From DASQPA01 sp963757335 (GTDB taxonomy: Bacteria; Acidobacteriota; Thermoanaerobaculia; Multivoradales; UBA5704), in NCBI GenBank assembly GCA_963757335.1, contig CAVWRJ010000003.1, positions 1 to 64,000 of the forward strand: a stretch of DNA of 64,000 bases, written 5' to 3'. Every line of letters begins with the position of its first letter. The first letter of the stretch is position 1. The notes below the pieces were generated by a model that worked only from the letters and a program-made list of their open reading frames with translations, was not told the DNA's origin and searched no databases. Made by a program: the position numbers and the translations under genes. Positions 55,901 through 64,000 of the stretch are shown here, in pieces.

Positions 55901-58900
55901 GCAAAGTGGGATCGCCGGTCCAACCGGCGTCGACGAGCATCCGCCAGGTCGCAGGGGTCGCCTGCAGCACGGCGGCTCCGGAGTTGCGGAGCCGGGCCGC
56001 GAGGAGCGCGCCGTCTGCGGCCTCCTCCCGGCTGGCCAGCTCGACCGTGCCGCCGGTCGTCAGGGGCAGGAAGATCTCCAGCGCGGCGATGTCGAAGGTC
56101 GCCGGGGTGACGGCGAGGAGCCGCTCTCCCGCGGAGAAGCCCGGGGTCTGCCGCATCGAGCGGAGAAAGTTCACCAGCGCCCGATGGGAAACTCCCACCC
56201 CCTTGGGGCGGCCCGTCGAGCCCGAGGTGTAGAGGACATAGGCGAGCTGGCGATCGTCCCCGGGCTTTGCTCGGGATCGGCGCGGGGAGCGCTGGGAGCC
56301 GGCCGATCTCGGTGAGCAGCACCTGGGGCGCCGCGTCCGCGAGCAGGAAGGCGAGCCGCTCGCGCGGAGAGCCGGGATCGAACGGCACGTAGGCGGCCCC
56401 GGCCTTGAGCACGCCCAGGAGGGCGACGATCAGGTCGAGCGAGCGTTCGAGGGCGACGCCGACCCGGCTCTCCGCAGCACAGCCCTGCTGCCGCAGGCGC
56501 CACGCCAGTCGTTCCGCACGGGCGTCGAGCCCGGCATAGGTGAGGGCCTCCTCCTGGAAGACGGCGGCCGTCGCATCCGGCGTGCGAGCCGCCTGGGCCG
56601 CGAAGAGGTCCGGGAGGAGGGCTCCCGCTGTCGCCCGTACTGCCGCTATTGGCGGCGCTGCCGTGTCGTTCCACTCGACGAGGAGCTGCTGGCGCTCGGC
56701 CTCGCCGAGGAGCGGCAGCTCCGCGAGCGGGAGGTCCGGCGCTGCGGCCATCCCGGCGAGCCGGCGATCGAGGTGATCGAGCAGCCGGCCGGCGGTCGTC
56801 GCGTCGAAGAGATCGGCGTCCCACACGAGGAAGAGGGCGAGCTCCCCGGCAAGCTCGGCCGCGGTGAGCGAGAGGTCGAGCTGGGCGGCGGGGGGCGCTA
56901 AGGGGAGCGATTCAAGGACCAGCCCCTTGATGTCGAGCCGGACTCCGGGCACGCCCACTGCGAAGGCCGCGAGCGCTTCGAGCTCCGGCGCCGGGGACTT
57001 CTCGAAGGTCAGCATGGCCGCGACGAGCGGCGGCCGGCTGGAGTCGCGCTCGGGCTCCAGGCGCTCGGCGAGCAGGGCGAAGGGGAGGTTCTGGTGCGCC
57101 ACCGCGTCGAGCACGGTGCGGCGCGTGCGCGCCAGGAGGTCGCCGACCGTGGGGTCGCCGGAGAGGTCGGCGCGCAGAGGCACCAGGTTGACGAAGTAGC
57201 CGACCACCTCCCCCCATTCGCGGGTGGAGCGGCCCGCCATGGGGGAGCCGGAGAGGAACTCCTCCTGGCCGCTCCAGCGGGAGAGCACGGTCTGCCAGGC
57301 CGCGAGCAGGGCCATGAAGGGTGTTGCGCCGTGGGCGGCGGCGAGCCGGTGGACCGCCTCCGCGCGTGCCGCCGAGGGGAGGAGCGCCTGCGAAGCGCCA
57401 CGCCGGATCGGGAGCGGGCGCCGCTGCCGGTCGGTCGGCAGATCGAGCTGCGGCGCCCCGGCCAGGCGCTCCCGCCAGTGCTCCCACAGCCGCTCCCCTT
57501 CGGGACCCGCGAGCTGCTGCTCCTGCCGGCGGGCGAAGTCGGTGTACAGCGCCGGCGGCGGGGGCAGGGCCTCCCCGGCCACGAGCGCGCCGAGCTCGCG
57601 GGCCAGCACGGCGAGCGACCAGAAGTCCGCCGCGATGTGATGCACGGCGAGAACGAGGAAGGTTTCCCCGCCGCGCGAGAAGAGGGCCGCCCGGAGGAGC
57701 GGGCCGGCCGCGAGATCGAACGGGCGGAACGCCTCCGCCTGGAGCCGCGCCACCACCTCCGCGTCGCTCCAGCCGGTCGCGTCCACGGTCAGGAACCCGG
57801 CCGCGGCGCGCTCGGTGACCTCCGCCAGCCGCTGCACCGGACCGCCGGGCGTGTCGGCGAAGGTGGCGCGCAGCATGGGGTGGCGGTCCACCAGAGCCTG
57901 GATCGCGCGTCCCAGGGCGCCTGGGTCCGTGGGCGCGAGCCGCGCCGCGCCCGCGAGGTTGTAGGCGGAATCCTCCGGCGCCAGGCGGTTTAGGAACCAG
58001 AGCGAGCGCTGGTTCAAGGAGAGCGGGTGCTCGCCCGTCGCCTCTCCGTGCGCGGGCGGAAGCTGGATCTCCGGTCTCGCCTCCCCCCCGGCCACCCGGC
58101 GCTCCGAGCTCGCGCGAGGGTCATCCCCTCCAGCAGGTCCGCCAGGGGGAGGGAGACGCCGGTCGCCTCCTCGACCGCCTGCTGGAGCTCGACGGCGGCC
58201 AGCGAATCGAGCCCCGCCGCGGAGAGCGGCAGGTCCGGAGTCGACCCGCTCGGGGTCGATCCGCACCGCGGCGGCGAAGGCCCGGCGCAGCCAGTCCGGC
58301 GTTCCCGCCTCCTCCTCCGCCTCCTCCGCCAGCGGGGCCTCCTCCGCGGCGGCCGGCGAGAGGCTGGCGCCGAGGACGTAGAGCCCGCCCTCCAGGTGCA
58401 GCTCGCGGCAGGCGCTCCGCCGCACCTTGCCGCTGGAGGTCCGGGGCAGCGTCTCCGGCCGGATCAGCACCACTTCGGCGACGCTCACCTCGTGCTCCTC
58501 GGCCACCGCCGCCCGCACCGCGGCGGCGATCGCCTCGGCCCGTCCAGCGTCCATGCCGGCGGCGGCGTGGCGCGTCCACCTCGTGGACGATCACCAGCCG
58601 CTCCTCCCCCTCCGCCGGCCTCGACCGCGAAGGCGGCGCCGCCGCCGGCGCGCAGGTCGGCGTGGCTCTCGCTCGGCGGTCAGCTCCAGGTCCTGCGGAT
58701 AGTGGTTCCTGCCGCGCAGGATGATGAGGTCCTTCAGACGGCCGGTGAGGAACAGCTCGCCCTCGGAGACGAAGCCGAGGTCCCCGGTGCGCAGGAAGGG
58801 GCCGGCGCCGTCGGCCAGACGGGCACCGAAGGTCGCCGCGGTCTCCTCGCGGACGCTCCCAGTACCCCTGGGCGACGCTCGGGCCGGCGACCCAGATCTC

Positions 58901-60093
58901 GCCGACGCGGCCGGGCAGGCAGGGATTCCCCGACTCCGGATCGACGGCGAGGACGGTCTGCATCGCCGCACCGAGCTCACCAGCTCGCGGCTGCGCGCTG
59001 CCTCCTCGGGGCCGGCGGTCCGGCGACCTCGTGCCGTGCGAGCGCCTCCGCCGCGAACGCCGCCACCCGGGGCTCCCCGGCTTCGCGTACATCGCGCCAT
59101 CCCGAGACGAGCAGCGTCGCCTCGGCCAGGCCGTAGCAGGGGCGAAACGCCGCGGAGCGGAAGCCGCAGGGTGCAAAGGTATCGGCGAAACGCCGCAAGG
59201 TGCCGGCCCGCACCGGCTCGGCGCCGTTGAAGGCCACCTGCCAGGAGGAGAGGTCGAGCCCCTCCTTCTCCTCCTCCCGGACCTTACGCACGCACAAGCT
59301 CATACGCGAAGTTGGGGCCGCCGCTGGTCGTCGCGCGGTAGCGCGAGATCGCTTCCAGCCAGCGGGCCGGCCGCTGCAGGAACGCCCCGGGGGGCATGAG
59401 GTAGGAGACCGCCCCGGTGTAGAGCGGCTGGAGCATCGTGCCGATCAGGCCCATGTCGTGGTAGAGCGGCAGCCAGCCCAGCACCACGGACTCAGGAGAC
59501 TGCGCGAAGGCGCGGCGGATCCGCTCCTCGTTGTCCAGGAGGTTGCCGTGGCTGACCATGACCCCCTTGGGGGAGGAGGTCGAGCCCGAGGTGTACTGGA
59601 GGAAGGCAAGAGCCTCCTCTCCGAGCTCCGGCCGCCGCCAGCCTGGGGCCCCCGCCGTGGTGGGAGCCATCCGGAGCGCGGCGGAGAGATCCGGAATCTC
59701 GGCCGCCGCGCGTTCTATTCCCGGCAGCTGGTCGGCACTCGCGAGCACCACCCGCGGCCTGGCGTCGTGGCAGATCGCCCGCAGGCGGGGATCGCCGCCC
59801 CGCCGGCGCGGCGGCGGGGCGGGGACTGCGATCGCACCGGCATAGAGGCAACCGCAGAAGGAAGCGGCGAAATCCGGCCCCGGAGGGAAGAGCAGCAGGA
59901 CCCGCTGGCCGCAGGCGCCCGCCGCCTGCAACGCGGCGCCGATCGCCCGGGCGCGGGCATCGAGATCCGCGTAGGTGAGCGGCTCCTCGACCATCCCGCC
60001 GGCCTCGTAGGACAAGAAGACGTAGGCCGGGCGTTCCCCGTGTTCCGCTGCACGCGTCTCTAAAATATCGGCAAGACTTGAGTTTCGAGGCAT
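46932..60093 (-). CDS. NRPS gene 1: FAAL-ACP / C-A-PCP / C-A-PCP / C-A-PCP-E (5' part frameshifted)
   Basis: First gene of the assembly line, about 4,390 residues with the frame restored. It activates a fatty acid and adds three residues, predicted Gly, a cationic residue and D-Ser. The ATG at 60093 gives a normal FAAL N-terminus (SLADILETRAAEHGERPAY), although the ribosome binding site (GAGA) is weak. From about 53240 to 46932 there is one frame of 2,103 codons. Upstream, the frame changes near 53400, 54430, 56260 and several times in the loading region, with motifs preserved. An AT-rich segment at 60410-60440 may hold the operon promoter. Confidence 0.88.
46990..51563 (-). other. NRPS module 3: C-A(Ser)-PCP-E
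   Basis: All in one frame. The C domain (about 50270-51563) is the D-accepting type (VYPLSPAQSGMLFHS; FHHLLLDGWSLP). The A domain (48743-50201) has code DVWHVSLVDK (Ser). The carrier FFALGGDSI is near 48580. The E domain (46990-48401) shows PIQHWFF, HHLVVDGVSWR, VGWFTSLYP and NYLGQ. The C domain is of D-accepting type although module 2 has no epimerase. Confidence 0.9.
51641..54815 (-). other. NRPS module 2: C-A(cationic?)-PCP, no epimerase
   Basis: The LCL-type C domain (HHIAGDAW near 54410) spans a frame change. The A domain (about 51911-53400) gives DIWEITADDK; the Glu and paired Asp in the pocket fit a basic side chain, and the code resembles ones reported for 2,4-diaminobutyrate, but this is from memory. 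The carrier reads FFELGGDSI (about 51775), the type normally followed by an epimerase, yet a C domain follows directly after some 60 residues. Confidence 0.8.
54880..58029 (-). other. NRPS module 1: starter C-A(Gly)-PCP
   Basis: The C domain (56700-58029, HHIAADFWS at 57642) follows the FAAL-ACP and is therefore the lipo-initiation domain. The A domain (about 55160-56622, one frame change near 56260) has FDIAALEIF, VLQATPATW, LCGGEAM and NLYGPTETTVWS, code DILQLGLVWK, close to Gly codes. The carrier FFDLGGHSLLATRV is at 55001. Confidence 0.85.
58100..60093 (-). other. Loading module: fatty acyl-AMP ligase and ACP
   Basis: Adenylating domain with FLQYTSGSTSSPKGVMVSH, LGWLPLYHDMGLIG and LIILRGRNHYPQDLE, the last two diagnostic of fatty acyl-AMP ligases rather than amino-acid A domains. 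It ends SGKVRRSACRELHL near 58400 and is followed by a carrier domain whose Ser region (LDSLAAVEL) is read in another frame near 58200. At least four frame changes occur in 1.9 kb. It would load a fatty acid onto the ACP for acylation of the first residue. Confidence 0.85.
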
Positions 60094-60419
60094 GTTCTAT
60101 CTCATGACGTAGGCTCGCTGCTAGTGCTGGTATCCAGGTTGGGACCGCGCCTCGCACCGTGTCTCGGTCCTCAGCCTGACCTCGAAAAAGATCCGCTCGC
60201 GACCGAGGAGATCGGTCCAGACGTCGGTGAGACGTTTCTTCTGTGGGTACTGCGGGCAACAGATCGGACTCGGCACGTCGACAACACTCGTAAACGACAC
60301 TGCTCTGCTGGGCTCGGCTCCCTGCGCACAACAGCGGGTTTCCTGCGGCGCCACGAGCCGGGATCTTCACTCAAGGTTTGGAACGCCGCATCGCCGGCCT
60401 TTCTTCCTGGTTCTTCGAT
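60094..60419. other. Upstream region of the NRPS operon
   Basis: About 325 bp before the FAAL start. On the minus strand a 77-codon GTG-start frame (60121-60354) with several Cys and a basic C-terminus ends 27 bp before the FAAL gene; it has no family resemblance or clear ribosome binding site and is not called. The promoter should be here or in the AT-rich stretch just beyond. Confidence 0.4.
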
Positions 60420-61092
60420 TCTAAAAGATAAAAAGAAACGCAGATTCTATGTCTAGGCTCCGCTCGTGTTGGGAAAGATTCCAACAGCTGGGTCGCCTGG
60501 GATTCATCTCCGGGCGAGCAAGGGCCGGGCTTCGTAGCCATCTCTCGTAGGCCTTTTGGATGGGCCGCATATTGAGCCGGACGACGCCGGTAGGAGTTCT
60601 CAGGATCACCGACAGCGACAGACTCAAGAGGCGCTGGAGCCGCTGTTCGAAACGCTGGTACTGGACACCCGAGCGGGCGAGCTGGAAGGCTTCGAAGAAG
60701 TCGGTCAGGTTGTTGAAGGTGACGAAGCCCGTACCGTAGGTGAGGGTAGTAATCCAGGCGAGGATGGCTCGATCGGCACCATACGGGATTGGGACGCCGG
60801 GTTCTGTCATCGAGAAGTAGACGGTCAGGTGAGTGTCGGCGCCGAGTTGGGCCTGCCGGGTAAGGGAGGTCAAGGGGGTGGGCTGAAGAGGAAAGCCGCA
60901 GAAGACAAGAGCCTTGGCGGCGAGCAGGAGAGATCCCGCATCCTCAGGGCGTGAGCCGGGAGCCGGCCGGTAGACGCTGCCCGGACTCGGCAGATCGATG
61001 GGCGGAGCCCCCTCTGGCAGGAGGGCCTGCTGGCCTGTATCGAGCCACTGGCGGAACCCCGTTCGAAGGATCTGCTGGGGGACGCGGTTCAT
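60420..61092 (-). pseudogene. Plasmid RepA-like protein, copy 1 (3'-truncated)
   Basis: From MNRVPQQILRTGFRQWL the protein follows the plasmid RepA (RepA_C) pattern: LLAAKALVFCGFP, GADTHLTVYFSMTEP, IPYGADRAILAWITTLTY, LTDFFEAFQLARSGVQY, then LRTPTGVVRLNMRPIQKAY. The C-terminal 120 residues seen in copy 2 are missing; the frame instead runs into AT-rich sequence and ends LFIF. Upstream the frame is fused to an integrase C-terminus. Such proteins initiate plasmid replication; a chromosomal copy points to an integrated element. Confidence 0.65.
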
Positions 61093-61139
61093 CGGACTCC
61101 TCTGGGGCTGTCGAACGCGAGAACTCGACTCAGGGACCA

Positions 61140-61290
61140 CGTCGCCCAGAAGCGCGCGGAGGCGCTCTTCGACTTTGGTGGCCGCTCTCCCGAGATCAGG
61201 GCCGTGCTGGTGGAGGTAGGCCGTGTCCGTCATAGCCATGTCCCGGTGGCCCAGGAACTGCGGGCGGTGCTCGGGTGCAGAGCCATAGGT
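61140..61290 (-). pseudogene. Tyrosine integrase, C-terminal remnant
   Basis: HRPQFLGHRDMAMTDTAYLH followed by a basic helix is the end of a tyrosine recombinase: the LGHRD box and, about nine residues on, the catalytic Tyr. Nothing of the N-terminal catalytic domain precedes it. It is in frame with the RepA-like copy 1. Confidence 0.65.
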
Positions 61291-61417
61291 TCAGGCGCCC
61301 CCAAGCCATTGAACGATTAGGTTTAGCTCAGCAAGAAGTACGAAGAGTGGGTTCGAACTCGTCCCCGTTGGGGATACCCAAAGAGAAGGTACCGCCGGCG
61401 AGATCCGCCAAGTCTTC

Positions 61418-62250
61418 TCAAGGCCGGAAGTGTTCCTTTGGCGGCCGGAACGGTGCAACGACGAGATCGTGCGAGCCGGGCTCGACGCAGACGGGGAAGT
61501 CTGGGTAGTCGGCGCGGATCTCGTCGGCCACGCGGTTCAGGGAGAGGGCCAGCCGGCGGTCGAGCTGGTCGACGCTCGCGAGCTGGCGGCGGACGATCCT
61601 CCAGGGGATCACGCAGGGGGTGCGGCCGACCAGCAGCGATAGAGGAGGTAGGAGGCGGCATCCCAGCAGAGGGGGCGGTTGTGAAACCGCCGCATGAGGG
61701 CGAGGGGCAAGACCACGGGGTTATTGCGTAGGTACTCGTGGAACGCCGGGTCGAGGAGGATGCCATAGCGCTTGATGTCCAAGGGGAGGAGAGAGAGCTG
61801 GGAGCGGGTCTCCTCGGCGAGGAGCCGGCGGGCCTCGGCGCCGTCCCTCGGAGTGAAGGCTCTCTGGAGTGGTCTCATGTTGAGGCGGGAGACACCTCCC
61901 GGAGTGCGCAGGATGAGGGAGAGGGAGAAGCTCAAGAGCGATGGAGGCGCTCCTCGAAGCGCCGGTATTGGACGCCGGAGCGGGCGAGGCGAAAGGCGTC
62001 GAAGAAGTCGGTGAGGCTCTTGAAGGTGACGAAGCCGGTGTCATAGGTGAGGGTGGTGATCCAAGCGAGGAGGTCCCGGTCGGCCCCGTAGGGGGTGGGG
62101 ACATTCGGCTCGGTGGTCGAGAGGTAGACAGTGAGGTGGGTGTCGGCGCCGAGATGGGCTTCGCGGACTATGGTGGTGAGCGAGATCTTCTGATAGGGAA
62201 AGCCGCAGAAGACCAGGGCCTTGGCAGCGAGGAGGAGAGCTGGTCGCCGA
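61418..62250 (-). pseudogene. Plasmid RepA-like protein, copy 2 (frameshifted)
   Basis: Paralogue of the gene at 60420, with the same blocks (LLAAKALVFCGFPYQK, GADTHLTVYLSTTEP, PYGADRDLLAWITTLTY, LTDFFDAFRLARSGVQY) and a fuller C-terminus (LNMRPLQRAF, MRRFHNRPLCWDAASYLLY, then LRADYPD-like and FRPPKEHF regions). Two or more frame changes (near 61935 and 61610) break it. It is joined upstream to the N-terminal part of an integrase. Confidence 0.6.
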
Positions 62251-62299
62251 GCCCATGCTCGAAACGGGGCCTACGGACTCTCCCCTTGGGGGCCTGGCT

Positions 62300-62626
62300 A
62301 AGTAGTCGAAGAGCATCCGTAGGGCGGCCAGGTGCTGCTTGACGGAGACCGCGGCGGCTCGCCGCGAGCTCCTCGACGTAAGCGGCGAGGAGGAACGGCT
62401 CGAGCTGGCCGAGCGAGAGACCGCGGAGCTTACACCAGGCGAGGAAGCGGCCTACGGCCGTGCCGTAGGCCTTCCGGGTATGAGGGTTGCGGATCTCGGC
62501 GGTGAAGAACTCGACGAACCACCGGCGGGCCCGCTCGCCGGCCTGCTCAATGACGGTTGGGAGCCGGAGTTCCCTCCCACCAGCGACAACAGAAAGGGAA
62601 TGGGCCGCGACGGCGGTCGTTTCCAT
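62300..62626 (-). pseudogene. Tyrosine integrase, N-terminal remnant
   Basis: Starts METTAVAAHSLSVV and contains the SAM-like core-binding domain: FTAEIRNPHTRKAYGTAVGR, FLAWCKLRGL, LLAAYVEELAAS and, after a frame change, VSVKQHLAALRMLFDYLA. The catalytic domain is absent; the sequence passes directly into the RepA-like copy 2. It starts 14 bp after the precursor peptide gene. Confidence 0.65.
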
Positions 62627-62639
62627 GGAGGAGATCCTG

Positions 62640-62828
62640 CTAGCAGTTGACGAGGGTCACGCAGGTCATGCCGCAGGTGACAGGACCCGTGCAGGCGTAG
62701 CCGCATGTGATTTGACCGTGAGTTGGACTGGTGCAGGGGGCCATCGTGATAACCCCAGCGGAAACGTGCCCGAGTTGAGAGAGGGTCTCCTTATGGAGAG
62801 ATAGGCGCTTCTTCAGGCTCTTCTTCAT
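62640..62828 (-). CDS. Lanthipeptide-like precursor peptide
   Basis: 62-residue peptide opening MKKSLKKRLSLHKETLSQL, the same leader as the precursors 55 kb away. The usual double Gly is replaced by SAG. The core is rich in Thr and has six Cys (C near residue 32, then in ITCGYAC, VTCGMTC and the final C). AGGAAGG is well placed before the ATG. It abuts integrase and RepA relics, so it may have moved with a mobile element. No maturation gene is nearby. Confidence 0.75.
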   Translation of the reverse strand: MKKSLKKRLSLHKETLSQLGHVSAGVITMAPCTSPTHGQITCGYACTGPVTCGMTCVTLVNC

Positions 62829-63013
62829 TTTGAATCCTTCCTAGGCCGAGAGGCCGCATCAAAGTTCCGGGATCGCCTTCCAGGGTTGTCGCAAGTATAA
62901 CCGAGCCTGCGCCTGCCGCCCGGTTTTTCCGTCCGATAACGTCTTTTATCGGACTCAAGCGGTTCGGGAGCCGCCTGGAACGCTAAAATAGAGAAAACTG
63001 GGAGGAGAGGATC

Positions 63014-63771
63014 TTGAAGAAGCCTTCCGCCAAAATGCCCCTTCAACGTTCCAGGCCACCCCGGCCTTGGGTAGCCCCACTTGTCGGAATTCTTACGGCA
63101 GTACTTAGCATTCTTGGTATAATGAGTAATTACAATATGAAGGACGGTGCGATGCGGGCGGTAACTAACCCGCAGGTAACTCAAATCAAGGTCGATCCGT
63201 GCGAGCCTCCCCTCTACTCCTTGACAGAGCTAATCAATTGCGCCAAGGCGGAGCTGAAACCGGGAAGGCTGGCATTTGCACCGAAGGAGGAGATGGAACA
63301 AGGGAAAGGAGAGCGGATCTTCATCAGGATCTCGCCGGAGGCAGCATCGGATTTGAGCAAGGGTTTCAAGAAGGACCCACCTAAGATTTCAGCGATCAAG
63401 GTTGGGCCGGTGATGCGAGCCATCCTGGTAGTGCAACCCGACGAGTTCGTCGTCCAGCGGGTCGGCGACGAGCAGAAGGTTCTCGATAAGCCCTACACCG
63501 ACTGGTCCTGGTATGTGACACCTCTTGAAAGTGGGGAGAAGGAGAACGTCCTGGTCTATGCGGAGTTGATGCTCCCCGATGGGAAGCGGAGCCCTTGGAG
63601 GTGTTTACCGGCTCCGCGAAGATCAACGTGGACGTCCGACCGGGTTACGTGGCGGGGAAGTTCGTGCGGGAGAACTGGCAGTGGCTCGCGGGTAGTCCAG
63701 TGATTCTGGGCCTTCTGGGCTGGCTCATCAGCCGGCTTCGCACACCCAAAGAACACAAGGCGGGCTTTTAG
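63014..63771 (+). pseudogene. Membrane-anchored hypothetical protein (frameshifted)
   Basis: TTG start with an exceptionally strong GGAGGAGAGG site. The N-terminus is basic with one membrane helix (WVAPLVGILTAVLSILGIM, about residues 19-37), followed by a soluble domain of about 150 residues without recognised family. Near 63590 the frame is lost; the +1 reading continues as VFTGSAKINVDVRPGYVAG and a second membrane helix (SPVILGLLGWLISRL), ending at 63771. Whether this is a real mutation or a sequencing indel is unclear. A TAAAAT box 30 bp upstream of the start could be the -10 element. Confidence 0.6.
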
Positions 63772-64000
63772 CGTAGGCGCGGCCGCGAGCCTCTCCCCCG
63801 GGGCGGCGCTCAGCTACTGGCAAGGCGGAGATCGCCCGGCTTTCGCGGGGTCTCTGGGGTGGCCCGGAGCCGACAAGAACCCGGAGGAGGTTAATTCTAC
63901 TTTGTCAGACTGACTTCCCGGCAGAGGTGCCACCTGGCGTCAGCCGGGCGTAAAAGGGGTCAGCGGACCTTCGACCTTCCAGCCTCCGCCAACACCCGCC
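63772..64000. other. Window end without a supported gene
   Basis: Non-coding as far as can be seen. The last 50 bp (CGTAAAAGGGGTCAGCGGACC) resemble sequence often found beside transposase genes, but no end or ORF can be defined. Confidence 0.3.

Noticed and set aside
60121..60354. 77-residue Cys-containing minus-strand ORF before the FAAL gene, considered as a further RiPP precursor
   Set aside because: It lacks the leader motif and the double-Gly site, begins with GTG without a clear ribosome binding site, and has a charged C-terminus unlike the other cores.

Overview
High-GC bacterial DNA, mostly accessory. Four short peptides share the class I lanthipeptide-type leader (K-L-S-L-H-[RK]-E-T-L). 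That leader, the size of the NRPS system and the IS and toxin-antitoxin content would fit an Acidobacteriota-like genome, but no ribosomal or housekeeping marker is present, so the taxonomic call is an inference only.

Layout. 1-2.6 kb: an FkbM-type methyltransferase and two VapC-type toxin-antitoxin pairs. 2.8-4.85 kb: a group II intron with its reverse transcriptase. 4.9-7.6 kb: three lanthipeptide-like precursor genes, a truncated HigB with an intact antitoxin, an orphan group II intron domain V and a small conserved protein. 7.7-16.3 kb: two nearly identical IS21-family elements (2353 bp each) in inverted orientation. Between them lie a restriction-endonuclease-like protein, gene fragments, a tRNA-Phe 3' half, a nested palindromic element and 23 tandem 21-bp palindromic repeats. 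The second IS21 copy sits inside a small gene whose frame is restored exactly when the element and one target duplication are removed.

16.9-60.1 kb, minus strand: one giant hybrid NRPS-PKS assembly line in three genes transcribed from 60.1 kb towards 16.9 kb. Predicted order: FAAL-ACP / C-A(Gly)-PCP / C-A(cationic, perhaps Dab)-PCP / C-A(Ser)-PCP-E // C-A(Val)-PCP / C-A(Thr)-PCP / C-A(Thr)-PCP / C-A(Leu)-PCP // KS-AT-ACP / C-A(Ile or Val)-PCP / C-A(Ser)-PCP-E / C-A(Ser)-PCP-E-TE. The product should be an N-acylated ten-residue lipopeptide with one unreduced two-carbon extension after Leu: acyl-Gly-X-D-Ser-Val-Thr-Thr-Leu-(C2)-Ile/Val-D-Ser-D-Ser. Specificities were read by eye from the adenylation-domain pocket residues. 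The reading frame is clean from about 39.6 to 53.2 kb but broken by many single-base shifts at 19.5-39.6 kb and 53.4-60.1 kb, although all catalytic motifs survive across frames. This looks more like uncorrected sequencing indels than decay.

60.4-63.8 kb: two related plasmid-type RepA-like genes (one truncated, one frameshifted), each joined to a different fragment of a tyrosine integrase, a fourth lanthipeptide-like precursor and a frameshifted membrane protein. No LanB, LanC, LanM, dedicated transporter or MbtH-like gene is visible, so the RiPP precursors must rely on enzymes encoded elsewhere, if they are modified at all.
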